Below are positions 8,293-17,281 of a stretch of 53,554 nt of DNA, in pieces. The notes under the pieces are model-generated. The model did no database searches, was not told the DNA's origin, and saw nothing but the letters and a program-made list of their open reading frames with translations. The stretch comes from Verrucomicrobiaceae bacterium (GTDB taxonomy: Bacteria; Verrucomicrobiota; Verrucomicrobiia; Verrucomicrobiales; V1-33). Position 1 is the stretch's first letter. Each line of letters opens with the position of its first letter. Location of the stretch: contig JAIXVE010000121.1 in NCBI GenBank assembly GCA_027483175.1, positions 1 through 53,554 on the forward strand. Direction: 5' to 3'. The translations under genes and the position numbers were made by a program.

Positions 8293-9714
8293 TCAGCGAA
8301 TGCAGATCCGTTTGACCCCCGGAATCTTGCATGCCTGCTTCACAATCCGGTGATTTTCACCGAGCCGTTGCGCAAACCCACGCAGGGAAAACAACGATGC
8401 ATAAGCGGTCAGTATTCCTCCAGCAATCAGTGCGGCCACATCGCCCATCAGATGGCGGCAACCAAACGCGACAAGGACCATCAGCGCACTTGAACACAAC
8501 AGTCGCAGTGTCGATCCCGACCACTCAAACCCTGTCAGATGCTTGCAGATCCGAAAGATGGCAAATGTATAAATCAGATACAGCACCGCATACGCCACCG
8601 CCGTTCCCACCAGCCCGAACCCGTAAAGCAACCCGACCGTCAGAATCAGCTGGCACGCGGCCGCTCCGGTCTCCGAAATCGCAAACCATCCCTTCGCCCC
8701 TTTCGCAATCATCGTGAATCCCATCGGCCACGAGACCACTTTCCCGAACACGCCTAGCACAAACCACGGCAGCAGATCCGCACCAGGCAGAAACTTCGCC
8801 GAGTAGAACACATTCATGATCCATGGCCCGAACGCCAGCGTCCCCATCAGCCCCGGAAGCGCCAGCAGAATGCCAATCTCCGTCTGCTCGTTCACAAGCC
8901 GATTGACCTGCTCATGATCATCCGAAACCGCCGTCAGCCTCGGAAAGAAATCGGAGCCCATCGCCCCGAGAATAAACCCCGCAAACATCCCGGAAATCCC
9001 CCACGCAGCCTGGTGAATCCCGTTCGACTCAAGTCCCAGCTCCCTCACAATCAGTGACCGCGTGATCAGCGCGACACCAGCCGCCGCCACCGCACTCCAC
9101 ATGAACGCCAACCCCTGCGTCAGCAGTCGCCTCGATTGACGCCACGTCTCGTGCACCGTCAGCGGCACGTCGTCGAGACTGATCTTCCTCGCAAACCACC
9201 ACGAGAACCCGAGATTCGCAATCGCCGTCGCAATCACCACCGGAACAATCGCCCGCTCCCTCAGCCAGGCATACAGCCCCAGCGATATCACCGTCCCAGC
9301 AACCGTCCCAAGAATGCTCAGTCGCGCCAGATCACTGATTCGGCGCGTCCCTTGTATCAGCGCGCTCTGTCCCGCCGAAACCGCCGCAACCAGCAGTGAC
9401 GCCCCTAGCAACGCAATCGCTCCCGCACGCTCTCCACTCCCAAATGCCCACTGACTCAGGGGAAACGCAAACGCCACCGAAAGGATCCACCCCAGAATTC
9501 CCGTCCCCCAGCTCGCACGCCGCAGGGTCTTCGCCGTCACGGACAGGCGCGCCACATCTCCCGACCCGTGCGCCTCCGCCACCTCCCGCACCCCGCTCGA
9601 CGCAATTCCCAGCCCGGAAATCGTTCCCACCAGCCCAGTCACTGAAGCATAAAGCCCCACCAGACCAACCCCGGACGGCCCCAGCAGGATCGCCACCAGC
9701 TTCGTCCGCACCAT
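8293..9714 (-). CDS. wzx: Wzx-type O-antigen/polysaccharide flippase
   Basis: A polytopic membrane protein of the polysaccharide flippase (MATE/MOP) superfamily that would turn undecaprenyl-linked repeat units across the inner membrane. The sequence has the N-terminal signature MVRTKLVAILLGPSGVGLVGLY and many hydrophobic helices, for example LTVGLLYGFGLVGTAVAYAV. Coordinates use the only ATG. However, the open frame continues upstream to about 9921, and its last part (SSYGQILKSSSIIGGAQGIN, then YLIG) matches the first helix normally found in this family, so the true start lies upstream. No in-frame ATG, GTG or TTG exists there; CTG at 9885 or 9876 or an ATT codon are candidates, unless the sequence carries an error. 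Length from the ATG is 473 residues; the family is usually slightly longer. Confidence 0.88.
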   Translation of the reverse strand: MVRTKLVAILLGPSGVGLVGLYASVTGLVGTISGLGIASSGVREVAEAHGSGDVARLSVTAKTLRRASWGTGILGWILSVAFAFPLSQWAFGSGERAGAIALLGASLLVAAVSAGQSALIQGTRRISDLARLSILGTVAGTVISLGLYAWLRERAIVPVVIATAIANLGFSWWFARKISLDDVPLTVHETWRQSRRLLTQGLAFMWSAVAAAGVALITRSLIVRELGLESNGIHQAAWGISGMFAGFILGAMGSDFFPRLTAVSDDHEQVNRLVNEQTEIGILLALPGLMGTLAFGPWIMNVFYSAKFLPGADLLPWFVLGVFGKVVSWPMGFTMIAKGAKGWFAISETGAAACQLILTVGLLYGFGLVGTAVAYAVLYLIYTFAIFRICKHLTGFEWSGSTLRLLCSSALMVLVAFGCRHLMGDVAALIAGGILTAYASLFSLRGFAQRLGENHRIVKQACKIPGVKRICIR

Positions 9715-9951
9715 CCCAATCAGATAATTGATCCCCTGCGCACCCCCAATGATCGACGATGATTTGAGAATCTGCCCGTACGAACTCGGTCGCTCCGCAG
9801 GCCGGGATGGTTCACCGGACTTTTCCGCACCTCCCGGACAAGGGTCCGCTCCGGCACTGCTGGATGTCGTATTCAGATTCTTCAGATGATAAGCCCGGTG
9901 AAGACCCGTTCCTTGATTAACCTACCCGCACACCGCTTCCCCACCCTTCCT

Positions 9952-11073
9952 TCACAGCCCCCCACCGGCACTCTGAAAATCCCCAATCGCATCACACACC
10001 GCATCCACTTCTTCCATCGCCGTGTGCGGCCCCATCGGCAGACTCAGCACCGTCGCCGCCCAGTCCTCCGCCGCAGGAAATGGTCCCCCGGCAACACAGG
10101 GCGACGCAGCATACGCACCGCTGCGGTGAGGAAGAATCGGATAGTGAATGATCGTCTGAATGCCCTTCTCCGCAAGGTACTGCTGCAGCGCATCACGCTT
10201 CGCATGTCGCACCGTGAAGAGATGCCACACCGGATCCGCCCACTCGGGAACCGCCTGCAGCCGCAATCCCTCCACGCTCCCTAGCCGCTCTCTGTACCGC
10301 TCCGCCAGCACCAGGCGTCGCGCATTCCACTCGTCCAGCTTCGCCAGCTTCACCCGCAGAAACGCCGCCTGAAGCTCATCCATCCTCGAATTGATCCCGG
10401 GCACATCATGGTAATACCGCTTCTCCGAACCGTAATTCCGGAACCGCTTCGCCTTCCTCGCCACCTCATCGTCATTCGTCGTAATCGCCCCGCCATCCGA
10501 AAATGCCCCGAGGTTCTTTCCAGGATAAAAACTGAACGCCGCACTGCTCCCAAGGTTCCCGCAGCGCTTCCCAAGGTACCGCGCCCCATGCGCCTGCGCT
10601 GAATCTTCAACCACACTCAGTCCATGCGCCGCCGCAAACTCATTGATCGGACCCATGTCCGCAGGCTGTCCATACAGATGCACCGGTATCACCGCCTTCG
10701 TTCGCGGCGTCAGCGCCCGCTCGAGCATCCTCGGATCCAGATTCGCAGTGTCCGCAGCCACATCCACCCCCACCGGCGTCGCCCCGCATTGCGTCACCGC
10801 AAGCCACGTCGCAATGAACGTATGCGCCGGCACCAGCACCTCGTCCCCTGGGCCAACCCCATGCGCCTCCAGCGCAATCCGGATCGCATCAAGTCCATTC
10901 CCGACCGAAATGCAATGCTTCGCTCCTGTATGCGCCGCAAATTCACTCTCAAACGCCTCAGTCTCCGCTCCCAGCAGATACCAGCCGGATTCCATCACGC
11001 GCCGGTACGCCGCATCCATTTCTTCCCGCAGTTCGAGATAGGTCGGCTTGAGTGCTAGTATCGGTATGGGCAT
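9952..11073 (-). CDS. fdtB: dTDP-3-keto-6-deoxyhexose 3-aminotransferase, FdtB/QdtB-like
   Basis: A PLP-dependent DegT/DnrJ/EryC1/StrS sugar aminotransferase of 373 residues. It has SVGNGLDAIRIALEAHGVGPGDEVLVP (SVGNGLD at 56-62), VEDSAQAHGA (155-164) with the cofactor-contacting Asp, and FSFYPGKNLGAFSDGGAI with the Schiff-base lysine at 186. The segment EWADPVWHLFTVRH and the text IHYPILPH are typical of the FdtB/QdtB branch. The enzyme would transfer an amino group from glutamate to C3 of dTDP-3-keto-6-deoxyhexose. The FdtA-like ketoisomerase and FdtC-like acetyltransferase lie immediately upstream, with RmlA and RmlB beyond, which supports the assignment. Whether the product is the galacto (Fuc3N) or gluco (Qui3N) form depends on the isomerase and cannot be read here. 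Confidence 0.9.
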   Translation of the reverse strand: MPIPILALKPTYLELREEMDAAYRRVMESGWYLLGAETEAFESEFAAHTGAKHCISVGNGLDAIRIALEAHGVGPGDEVLVPAHTFIATWLAVTQCGATPVGVDVAADTANLDPRMLERALTPRTKAVIPVHLYGQPADMGPINEFAAAHGLSVVEDSAQAHGARYLGKRCGNLGSSAAFSFYPGKNLGAFSDGGAITTNDDEVARKAKRFRNYGSEKRYYHDVPGINSRMDELQAAFLRVKLAKLDEWNARRLVLAERYRERLGSVEGLRLQAVPEWADPVWHLFTVRHAKRDALQQYLAEKGIQTIIHYPILPHRSGAYAASPCVAGGPFPAAEDWAATVLSLPMGPHTAMEEVDAVCDAIGDFQSAGGGL

Positions 11074-11100
11074 TGTCAGCAGGTTGCTTCATGTTGCATT

Positions 11101-11520
11101 TCACGGGAGCACGACATCCTTCAGGAAATCATCGTAGTTCCGGTAATAGTCAGACTCATCGTAATGATTGGATGCCAGTACAAGGCACACCGCTCCCGAC
11201 GAAAAATTATTCATCTCCCGCCAGATCATCGGACACACGTACAATCCGTAGTATGACCGCGCAAGATGGAATCGCTTCTTGCCCCGCCCGTCATCCAGCA
11301 CGATGTCAAAACTCCCGGATATCGCGATAATCAACTGATACAGATCTCGGTGCGCATGGCCCCCTCGCTCGGCCCCGCCAGGGACATCATACAGATAATA
11401 CGCACGCTTGATGTCGAAAGGGATATGCCGCCCACCCTCAATGAACGTCAGATTCCCCCGCGGATCCGTGATCTTCGGCAAATCTACTAAACGGCAGGAA
11501 TCTATGCAGAATGGCTCCAT
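11101..11520 (-). CDS. fdtA: dTDP-4-oxo-6-deoxyglucose 3,4-ketoisomerase, FdtA/QdtA-like
   Basis: A 139-residue cupin of the WxcM-like/FdtA family. These enzymes move the keto group of dTDP-4-keto-6-deoxyglucose from C4 to C3. The sequence shows DPRGNLTFIE (19-28), the signature RAYYLYDVPGGAERGGHAHR (39-58) with His55 and His57 in the active site, and the C-terminal YDESDYYRNYDDFL typical of the family. FdtA yields the galacto-configured and QdtA the gluco-configured product; the residues that decide this were not resolved. The gene lies 27 bases upstream of the aminotransferase and 21 bases downstream of the acetyltransferase, a tight operon arrangement. Confidence 0.9.
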   Translation of the reverse strand: MEPFCIDSCRLVDLPKITDPRGNLTFIEGGRHIPFDIKRAYYLYDVPGGAERGGHAHRDLYQLIIAISGSFDIVLDDGRGKKRFHLARSYYGLYVCPMIWREMNNFSSGAVCLVLASNHYDESDYYRNYDDFLKDVVLP

Positions 11521-11541
11521 GATGGCGATTTGAATGGAATT

Positions 11542-11994
11542 TCACAGGGCCCGTACAAACCTCGCAGGGGAACCGAACCACAGTTCCCCAGCCGGAACAT
11601 CCCGAGTCACCACACTCCCGGCTCCCACCATCGCCTTCTCCCCAATCGTCACACCCGGCAGAATCGTCGCGTTGGCCCCGATCGATGCCCCTTTACGCAC
11701 CACCGTTTCCGCAAACCTCTCCGGCATCTGCCGGGATCGCGGAAATGGATCATTCGTAAATGTCACATTCGGCCCAATAAACACATCATCCTCAATTCGC
11801 AGCCCATCCCACACCTGAACCCCGCATTTCACCGTCACTCGGTCCCCGATCACCACGTCGTTCTCAATCAGGACATTCGAACAGATATTGCAATCCGCTC
11901 CAATCCTCGCCCCCGGCAGCACCACACAAAACTGCCAGATCCGCGTGCCTTCACCAATGTGCCGGGATTGTACGTCAGAAAGCGGATGGATCAT
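11542..11994 (-). CDS. Sugar N-acetyltransferase, FdtC/WlbB/WbbJ-like
   Basis: A 150-residue left-handed beta-helix acyltransferase. It starts [20 protein letters not shown], then shows repeats such as [20 protein letters not shown], the family marker [15 protein letters not shown], and ends [20 protein letters not shown]. This pattern is typical of enzymes that acetylate the 3-amino group of dTDP-3-amino-3,6-dideoxyhexoses or related amino sugars. With FdtA- and FdtB-like genes directly downstream it would complete dTDP-Fuc3NAc or dTDP-Qui3NAc synthesis using acetyl-CoA. The 121-base gap to rmlA upstream has no visible terminator. Confidence 0.85.
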   Translation of the reverse strand: MIHPLSDVQSRHIGEGTRIWQFCVVLPGARIGADCNICSNVLIENDVVIGDRVTVKCGVQVWDGLRIEDDVFIGPNVTFTNDPFPRSRQMPERFAETVVRKGASIGANATILPGVTIGEKAMVGAGSVVTRDVPAGELWFGSPARFVRAL

Positions 11995-12115
11995 GTTGCT
12001 TGGTCAGTTGTATCGCACACTTCGTCTGCCTCTGAAGAAACACCCGTACGCCCCCCGCCGCAACCGCCAAGACTATTCAAACATCTCTCCCTCCCGCTCC
12101 CACCTCGCCTCACCA

Positions 12116-12982
12116 TCAGGACTTGGTCAGATCACGCAGGTAATCAGCATACGTTGTCTTCCCGAGCACCTTGATCGACTCCTTCATCTGCTCTGGGCTG
12201 ATCCAGCCATTGCGATACGAAATCTCCTCAAGACACGCCACCTTGAACCCCTGATGATGCTCAATCGTGTGCACAAACTGCGACGCCTCCAGCAGCGACT
12301 CGTGGGTTCCCGTGTCCAGCCACGTGTGCCCGCGCCCGAGTATCTCCACATGCAGGTCTCCCCGCTCCAGATACGCCCGGTTGATGCACGTGATCTCAAG
12401 CTCGCCACGCGGTGAGGGCTTCACCTCCTTGGCAATCCCAACCACATCACGATCGTAAAAATACAGCCCCGTCACCGCAAAGTTCGACTTGGGACTCACC
12501 GGCTTCTCCTCAATCGAAACCGCACGCCCGGACGCATTGAACTCCACAACCCCGAACCGCTGCGGATCCCTCACTTCGTACCCGAACACCGTCGCTCCAT
12601 TCGGGCGTTCCGCCGCATTCTTCAGCTTCGAGGAAAACCCGTGCCCGTAGAAAATGTTGTCGCCAAGCACAAGGGCACACCGGTCTCCGGCAATGAACTC
12701 CTCGCCAATCAGAAATGCCTGCGCCAACCCTTCAGGCCTCGGTTGCTCCGCATACTCAAGCGACACCCCGAACCGCGTACCATCACCAAGCAGCCTCCGG
12801 TACAACGGTAGATCCTCCGGCGTCGAGATCACCAGAATCTCCCGGATCCCCGCAAGCATCAGCACCGATAATGGATAGTATATCATCGGCTTGTCGTAAA
12901 CCGGCAGCAGTTGCTTGCTCACCGCCATGGTGCACGGATAAAGCCTCGTTCCGGACCCGCCGGCAAGAATCAGACCTTTCAT
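12116..12982 (-). CDS. rfbA: Glucose-1-phosphate thymidylyltransferase
   Basis: RmlA/RfbA makes dTDP-glucose from dTTP and glucose-1-phosphate. Starting at the ATG at 12982 gives [20 protein letters not shown] and 288 residues, the normal size; the frame is open to 13084, but the extra 34 residues lie before the first beta-strand and are rejected. Visible motifs are the nucleotide-binding GGSGTRL (8-14), [17 protein letters not shown] (22-38), [10 protein letters not shown] with the metal-binding Asp108, and the terminal [11 protein letters not shown]. It supplies the precursor for RmlB, which lies directly upstream. No RmlC or RmlD gene is present, so the nucleotide sugar probably flows to the FdtA/B/C branch. 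Confidence 0.95.
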   Translation of the reverse strand: MKGLILAGGSGTRLYPCTMAVSKQLLPVYDKPMIYYPLSVLMLAGIREILVISTPEDLPLYRRLLGDGTRFGVSLEYAEQPRPEGLAQAFLIGEEFIAGDRCALVLGDNIFYGHGFSSKLKNAAERPNGATVFGYEVRDPQRFGVVEFNASGRAVSIEEKPVSPKSNFAVTGLYFYDRDVVGIAKEVKPSPRGELEITCINRAYLERGDLHVEILGRGHTWLDTGTHESLLEASQFVHTIEHHQGFKVACLEEISYRNGWISPEQMKESIKVLGKTTYADYLRDLTKS

Positions 12983-13120
12983 ATATCGTTTGGAATTGAA
13001 ACTTTGTCGTTCTCTCGGGTTGTCACTCTCCTCAAACCACCTGCCGCTGTTCCCTGACGCACTGCCCACTCGCATCATCCCCACCCCACCTTGGCCCGCC
13101 CCGCACCGCCCAGCGACCGC

Positions 13121-14170
13121 TCAACGGCTCCGTCCCAACCGCTCGAGTCGGTACTCACCACTCAGAATCTCCTGCCACCACGCTTCGTGATCAAGGTACC
13201 ACTGCACCGTCTTCCGGAATCCGGATTGATGATCCTGCTTCGGCGTCCACCCGAGCTCATCACGGATCTTCGAGGCGTCGATCGCATACCGTAAGTCATG
13301 TCCAGGCCGGTCTTTCACAAACACAATCTGCTCGCTGTACGACCCGCCGTCACCGCGCGGTCTCATATCATCAAGTAATGAGCACAGCAGGCGCACCAAA
13401 TCAATGTTTCTCATCTCATTGTTACCCCCGATGTTGTAGGTCTGGCCAACCCGCCCGCGCTCCACTACCGTGATCAGCGCCTCGGCATGATCCTCTACAT
13501 ACAGCCAGTCACGCACATTCTCACCGGCTCCATACACAGGAATCGGCTCTCCTCTAAATGCCTTCAGGATCACCACCGGAATCAGTTTCTCCGGAAACTG
13601 AAACGGTCCGTAATTGTTCGAGCAGTTGGTCACAAGAACCGGTAGCCCATACGTGTCCAGCCACGCCCGGGCAAAGTGATCGGACGCCGCCTTGCTCGCA
13701 GAATACGGACTATGCGGCGAATATGGCGTCGTCTCCGTAAACGCCCCTGTCTCGCCAAGCGACCCGTAAACCTCATCCGTCGACACATGCAGAAACCGGA
13801 AGCCCGGCAAGGTATCCCCGCATGCCGCTAGATACCCACGCGCTGTCTCCAGCAGCGTCACCGTCCCGACCACATTCGTCTGCACAAACTCCATCGGCCC
13901 GTCAATCGAGCGGTCCACATGAGACTCCGCAGCAAGATGCATCACCACTTCCGGCCGGAACCTCGCAAACGCCTCCTTCATCGCCACCGGATCGCAGATG
14001 TCAGCCTGCAGAAACTCATAGTTCGCCTGCCCTTCAAGGTCATGCACAGACCCACGGTTTCCAGCATACGTAAGCTTGTCGACGTTAAGCACTTCGTGAC
14101 CCCGGGAGACCAGTGAACGCACAAGATTCGATCCGATGAAGCCGGCACCGCCGCTGACTAGGATTTTCAT
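13121..14170 (-). CDS. rfbB: dTDP-glucose 4,6-dehydratase
   Basis: RmlB/RfbB converts dTDP-glucose to dTDP-4-keto-6-deoxyglucose using tightly bound NAD+. The 349-residue protein begins [20 protein letters not shown] with the GxxGxxG motif (7-13), has LTYAGN (33-38), [12 protein letters not shown] (78-89), the catalytic triad region STDEVYG (130-136) with Asp132 and Glu133, and YSASK with Tyr156 and Lys160. Further markers are [20 protein letters not shown] and YVEDHAEAL. It is followed 138 bases later by rfbA on the same strand and shares its pathway role in making the 3-amino-3,6-dideoxyhexose donor. Confidence 0.96.
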   Translation of the reverse strand: MKILVSGGAGFIGSNLVRSLVSRGHEVLNVDKLTYAGNRGSVHDLEGQANYEFLQADICDPVAMKEAFARFRPEVVMHLAAESHVDRSIDGPMEFVQTNVVGTVTLLETARGYLAACGDTLPGFRFLHVSTDEVYGSLGETGAFTETTPYSPHSPYSASKAASDHFARAWLDTYGLPVLVTNCSNNYGPFQFPEKLIPVVILKAFRGEPIPVYGAGENVRDWLYVEDHAEALITVVERGRVGQTYNIGGNNEMRNIDLVRLLCSLLDDMRPRGDGGSYSEQIVFVKDRPGHDLRYAIDASKIRDELGWTPKQDHQSGFRKTVQWYLDHEAWWQEILSGEYRLERLGRSR

Positions 14171-14231
14171 AATAGATACGCAGTAAAACTTGTTTGCTGA
14201 TACTCAAGGAAACACGCGAAACCGTTTCTCC

Positions 14232-15281
14232 TCACAGAACTTCAAGCGCACTATCATTGTTCCGGACCCACTCATGCGTGTCGGCCACAATATCACGGAC
14301 CGTACGGCGGGGCCGCCACTCGGTTCGGCCAAAAAGCATCGCGCAGTCCGCCATGAAAATCCGCAGGTCGTTCGGACGGGTCTCCGCCACGCTCCCTATC
14401 TCGACAGTGTTTCCCGTGACCTCCTGACAAAGACCAGTCAGCTCCAGCAGGGACGCAGAACAATCCAGCCCGCCCGCCACATTGCCAAGCCACCCCTCCC
14501 ACAACCCGAAGTCCCGCACCTGCTCGACAATCAGATCACAGAGATCATGCACATGAAGCATATCCCGAACCTGCTTGCCCGTGCCGCCATAACCAATATA
14601 CCCCAGCCGGCGACGGTAATGGTGCGCCATCACCCACAAGGCCACCACCCCTTGATCCACCTTCCCGAACTGCCACGGCCCCGCAATCACCCCGCACCGG
14701 TTCACCACCACCTTCATCCCGAAGGCCGCCCGGTATTCCTCAATCAGTTGCTCCGCCGCAAGCTTCGTAAACCCATACAGCGATCGCGCCCCGCCAAGCG
14801 ACAACTCCTCCCGGACCCCTCGCGATGAAAGCCCCGGCGTCCCCTCATCCGCCCACCTGAATCGCGTGGCTTCCTCATGCCACCCGTGCGCCTCCAGCCG
14901 TCCAATCGGATAGATGCGGCTCGTCGACAGAAAAATCATGCCCGCCCCATGCCGCCGGCACGCCTCAAGACAGTGATACGCACCGTTGAGATTCGTGTGC
15001 ATCAGGTAATCCGGTGACCCCTCGCTGCCAGCCAGCACCGAAGGCTCCGCAGAACATTCCACCATCAGATCAAACGGCACCTCGGGAAACGTCCCCGGAT
15101 CCCTCACATCCCCCATGTGAAACACCACCCCGGCAGCCTCAAGCCGCGGCAGATTCAGCCGCGACCCGTTCCGGTAAAGATTGTCCATCGCCGTGATCGC
15201 CGCATCAGGAAATGCCGCTCGCAGCGCAAGACAAAGGTTGGAACCGACAAAACCGGCCCCGCCTGTAATCAGGAAATGCAT
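14232..15281 (-). CDS. NAD-dependent epimerase, CDP-paratose 2-epimerase-like
   Basis: An extended short-chain dehydrogenase of 349 residues from the ATG at 15281 (MHFLITGGAGFVGSNLCLAL). The frame continues to 15356, but the added 25 residues precede the NAD-binding strand. Family markers are the glycine motif (7-13), MDNLYRNGSRLNL (32-44), ECSAEPSVLAGS (75-86), STSRIYPI (119-126) and LYGFTK, giving Tyr169 and Lys173 of YxxxK; RDMLHVHDLCDLI is the usual epimerase C-terminal motif. It resembles CDP-paratose/tyvelose epimerases, but no CDP-glucose genes are visible nearby, so the substrate is open. A related gene lies just upstream; the two look like a functional pair. Confidence 0.82.
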   Translation of the reverse strand: MHFLITGGAGFVGSNLCLALRAAFPDAAITAMDNLYRNGSRLNLPRLEAAGVVFHMGDVRDPGTFPEVPFDLMVECSAEPSVLAGSEGSPDYLMHTNLNGAYHCLEACRRHGAGMIFLSTSRIYPIGRLEAHGWHEEATRFRWADEGTPGLSSRGVREELSLGGARSLYGFTKLAAEQLIEEYRAAFGMKVVVNRCGVIAGPWQFGKVDQGVVALWVMAHHYRRRLGYIGYGGTGKQVRDMLHVHDLCDLIVEQVRDFGLWEGWLGNVAGGLDCSASLLELTGLCQEVTGNTVEIGSVAETRPNDLRIFMADCAMLFGRTEWRPRRTVRDIVADTHEWVRNNDSALEVL

Positions 15282-15407
15282 GAGTATGAAATGGTTTCGT
15301 GCCTGAATCTGAAATGAACTAACACCATCGCCTCGCCTCCTGCCCGGATGCATCACCCCGCCTTCACCCGGCCCGTCCAGCCCGGCAGCACACCCGATCC
15401 ACCCTCC

Positions 15408-16463
15408 TCAGTGCTGCTTCGCTCGCGAAGCCTCCACAATCTGCCGAATCGTCTCCTCAAGGGAAACCGTAATGTCCCACCCGGGATACTGCGCCCGCAT
15501 CTTGCTCAGATTCGAAATATAACAGATATGGTCTCCTTTACGGTTCTCATCCACATACTCGAACACCTGCTCCCGACCCGTAAACTTTTCCGCAATCTTG
15601 AACGCCTCCCAGATCGAACACGAATTCGCCCGCCCACCACCAATATTGTACACCTCCGCAACCCTCGGCGCCTTGATGAACTCATCAATGAAACGCGCAA
15701 CATCATACGAGTGAATGTTGTCCCTCACCTGCTTGCCCTTGTACCCGAATACCTTGTACTCCCGGCCTTCCAGATTGCACTTCACAAGGTAGGATAGAAA
15801 CCCGTGCAGTTCAACGCCCGAATGATTCGGGCCAGTCAGACAACCACCCCGCAGACAGCAAGTCGGTATCCCGAAATACCGGCCGTATTCCTGCACCATC
15901 ACGTCCGCCGCCACCTTCGATGCCCCAAATAGCGAATGCTTCGACTGGTCGATCGGAAAATTCTCATCAATCCCGTCTGCATATGCCGGATCCCCATAGT
16001 CCCACCGCGTCTCCAGCTCACTCAGCGCAATCGTGTTCGGACGGTCACCATACACCTTGTTCGTCGACATGTGGACGAACGGAGACTCCGGACACGCCTG
16101 CCTCGTCGCCTCCAGAAGATTCAGCGTCCCTCCCGCATTCGTATCAAAATCATCAAACGGAATCGCCGCCGCTCGGTCATGCGATGGCTGCGCCGCAGTA
16201 TGCACAATCGCCGCAGGCTTGATCTCCTTCAGCAAATCCAGCACCCCCTGCCGATCCCGAATGTCCAGCTCGTGGTGCTTGAACTGTCCCCCTAGACTCT
16301 CCGCAAGCCGCCCCTGATTCCACCGCGTATCCCCCTGCGGCCCGAAAAATACCGCCCGCTGATTGTTGTCCACCCCGTGGATCTCCCAACCGAGAGCGGC
16401 AAAATGGACGCAGACTTCAGAACCAATAAGACCGGACGAACCGGTGACCAGAATCTTTTTCAT
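15408..16463 (-). CDS. NAD-dependent epimerase, tyvelose-epimerase-like, catalytic Tyr replaced by Phe
   Basis: An extended SDR of 351 residues: [20 protein letters not shown] carries the NAD motif (8-14), [12 protein letters not shown] (87-98) and STNKVYGD (133-140) follow, and [16 protein letters not shown] marks the C-terminal domain. The sequence KVYGD plus ELETRWDY recalls CDP-tyvelose epimerase (tyv/rfbE). The usual YxxxK is LFGASK, with Phe179 in place of Tyr and Lys183 retained; this is visible in the sequence and would alter or abolish classical proton transfer unless another residue serves. The protein may work together with the second epimerase 126 bases downstream. It is the first gene of the nucleotide-sugar block, after an 818-base gap. 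Confidence 0.82.
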   Translation of the reverse strand: MKKILVTGSSGLIGSEVCVHFAALGWEIHGVDNNQRAVFFGPQGDTRWNQGRLAESLGGQFKHHELDIRDRQGVLDLLKEIKPAAIVHTAAQPSHDRAAAIPFDDFDTNAGGTLNLLEATRQACPESPFVHMSTNKVYGDRPNTIALSELETRWDYGDPAYADGIDENFPIDQSKHSLFGASKVAADVMVQEYGRYFGIPTCCLRGGCLTGPNHSGVELHGFLSYLVKCNLEGREYKVFGYKGKQVRDNIHSYDVARFIDEFIKAPRVAEVYNIGGGRANSCSIWEAFKIAEKFTGREQVFEYVDENRKGDHICYISNLSKMRAQYPGWDITVSLEETIRQIVEASRAKQH

Positions 16464-17281
16464 AGTTGCTTGCGGACGTGATTCAGAGAATTTGAGTCAA
16501 GTTGAATTGAACAGCCTCGCCTGCCAGGCCCCTCCTCAAAATCCCAAGCGCCCGGCGGTAGCGACGAAACACTTGGTTCTGCAGGGCCCTTCGCATCATG
16601 CGTACCATTTTTGCAACGAAGTATGCCTCCATGCAACTTTAGTCACCCATCGCTTCATCGTAGCTCAATGCTCCACTCCTAAAATCCTCTCCTCATCATC
16701 GCTACGCTTCCAATGCTCCAGCTTGCCAATCATCCCCGCTGCACGCCGCGAGCCCGCTCCACCACTCCGTCGCTGAGAAAAACCGAAGATCTCGCATTCA
16801 ATCAAACTACCGTCCATGGCCGATTCCGCGTTGGGAAAGCCTGCAGATTCTTCTCTGATGTTACTGGGCAAAAGTAATGGGCTCGCAAGTGATTTCGTGA
16901 TGCCCTTCAACCAGACACGCCGACAGCGACACCCGATCCCAAACGCCACACCATCGCCCATACCCCCGAGAAAGCAGGAGGTGTGCAAATCGCATTGCCG
17001 AAATCTGGTTTGCTGCCGGAACTCATGTTTCGTAACATCTTGAGCGTGGATGGTTTGCGTTTTCCATGCAAGCCATTAAAACACATTCATATGCTTTTCC
17101 GCCGCTGCCGCCCGTCCCTCGCCTCCCACGGCCGCTCGGTTCCCCCCCCAAAAAGAACCTCCTGCCCGAGGTTGCCCAGCGGTGACGCCATGAATGTCGC
17201 CAAGCCTCCCCGTCGATCACCTCACTTCCCGAGCCAGACACCCCCCATCCGACAGTTCATTCACCCAACTCCGCTCCAGCC
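16464..17281. other. Long intergenic gap, no convincing gene
   Basis: About 820 bases between the epimerase gene and the upstream glycosyltransferase. A minus-strand frame at 16665-16988 encodes 107 residues without recognisable motifs and with mixed composition; I do not accept it as a gene. Two near-identical pieces reading GGAGCATTG occur about 40 bases apart on the minus strand. No clear terminator or promoter was found, although the gap may hold the promoter of the nucleotide-sugar block. Confidence 0.5.

Noticed and set aside
16665..16988. 107-codon minus-strand frame in the long gap
   Set aside because: No motif, no ribosome binding site noticed and mixed composition; kept only as a note in the gap entry.
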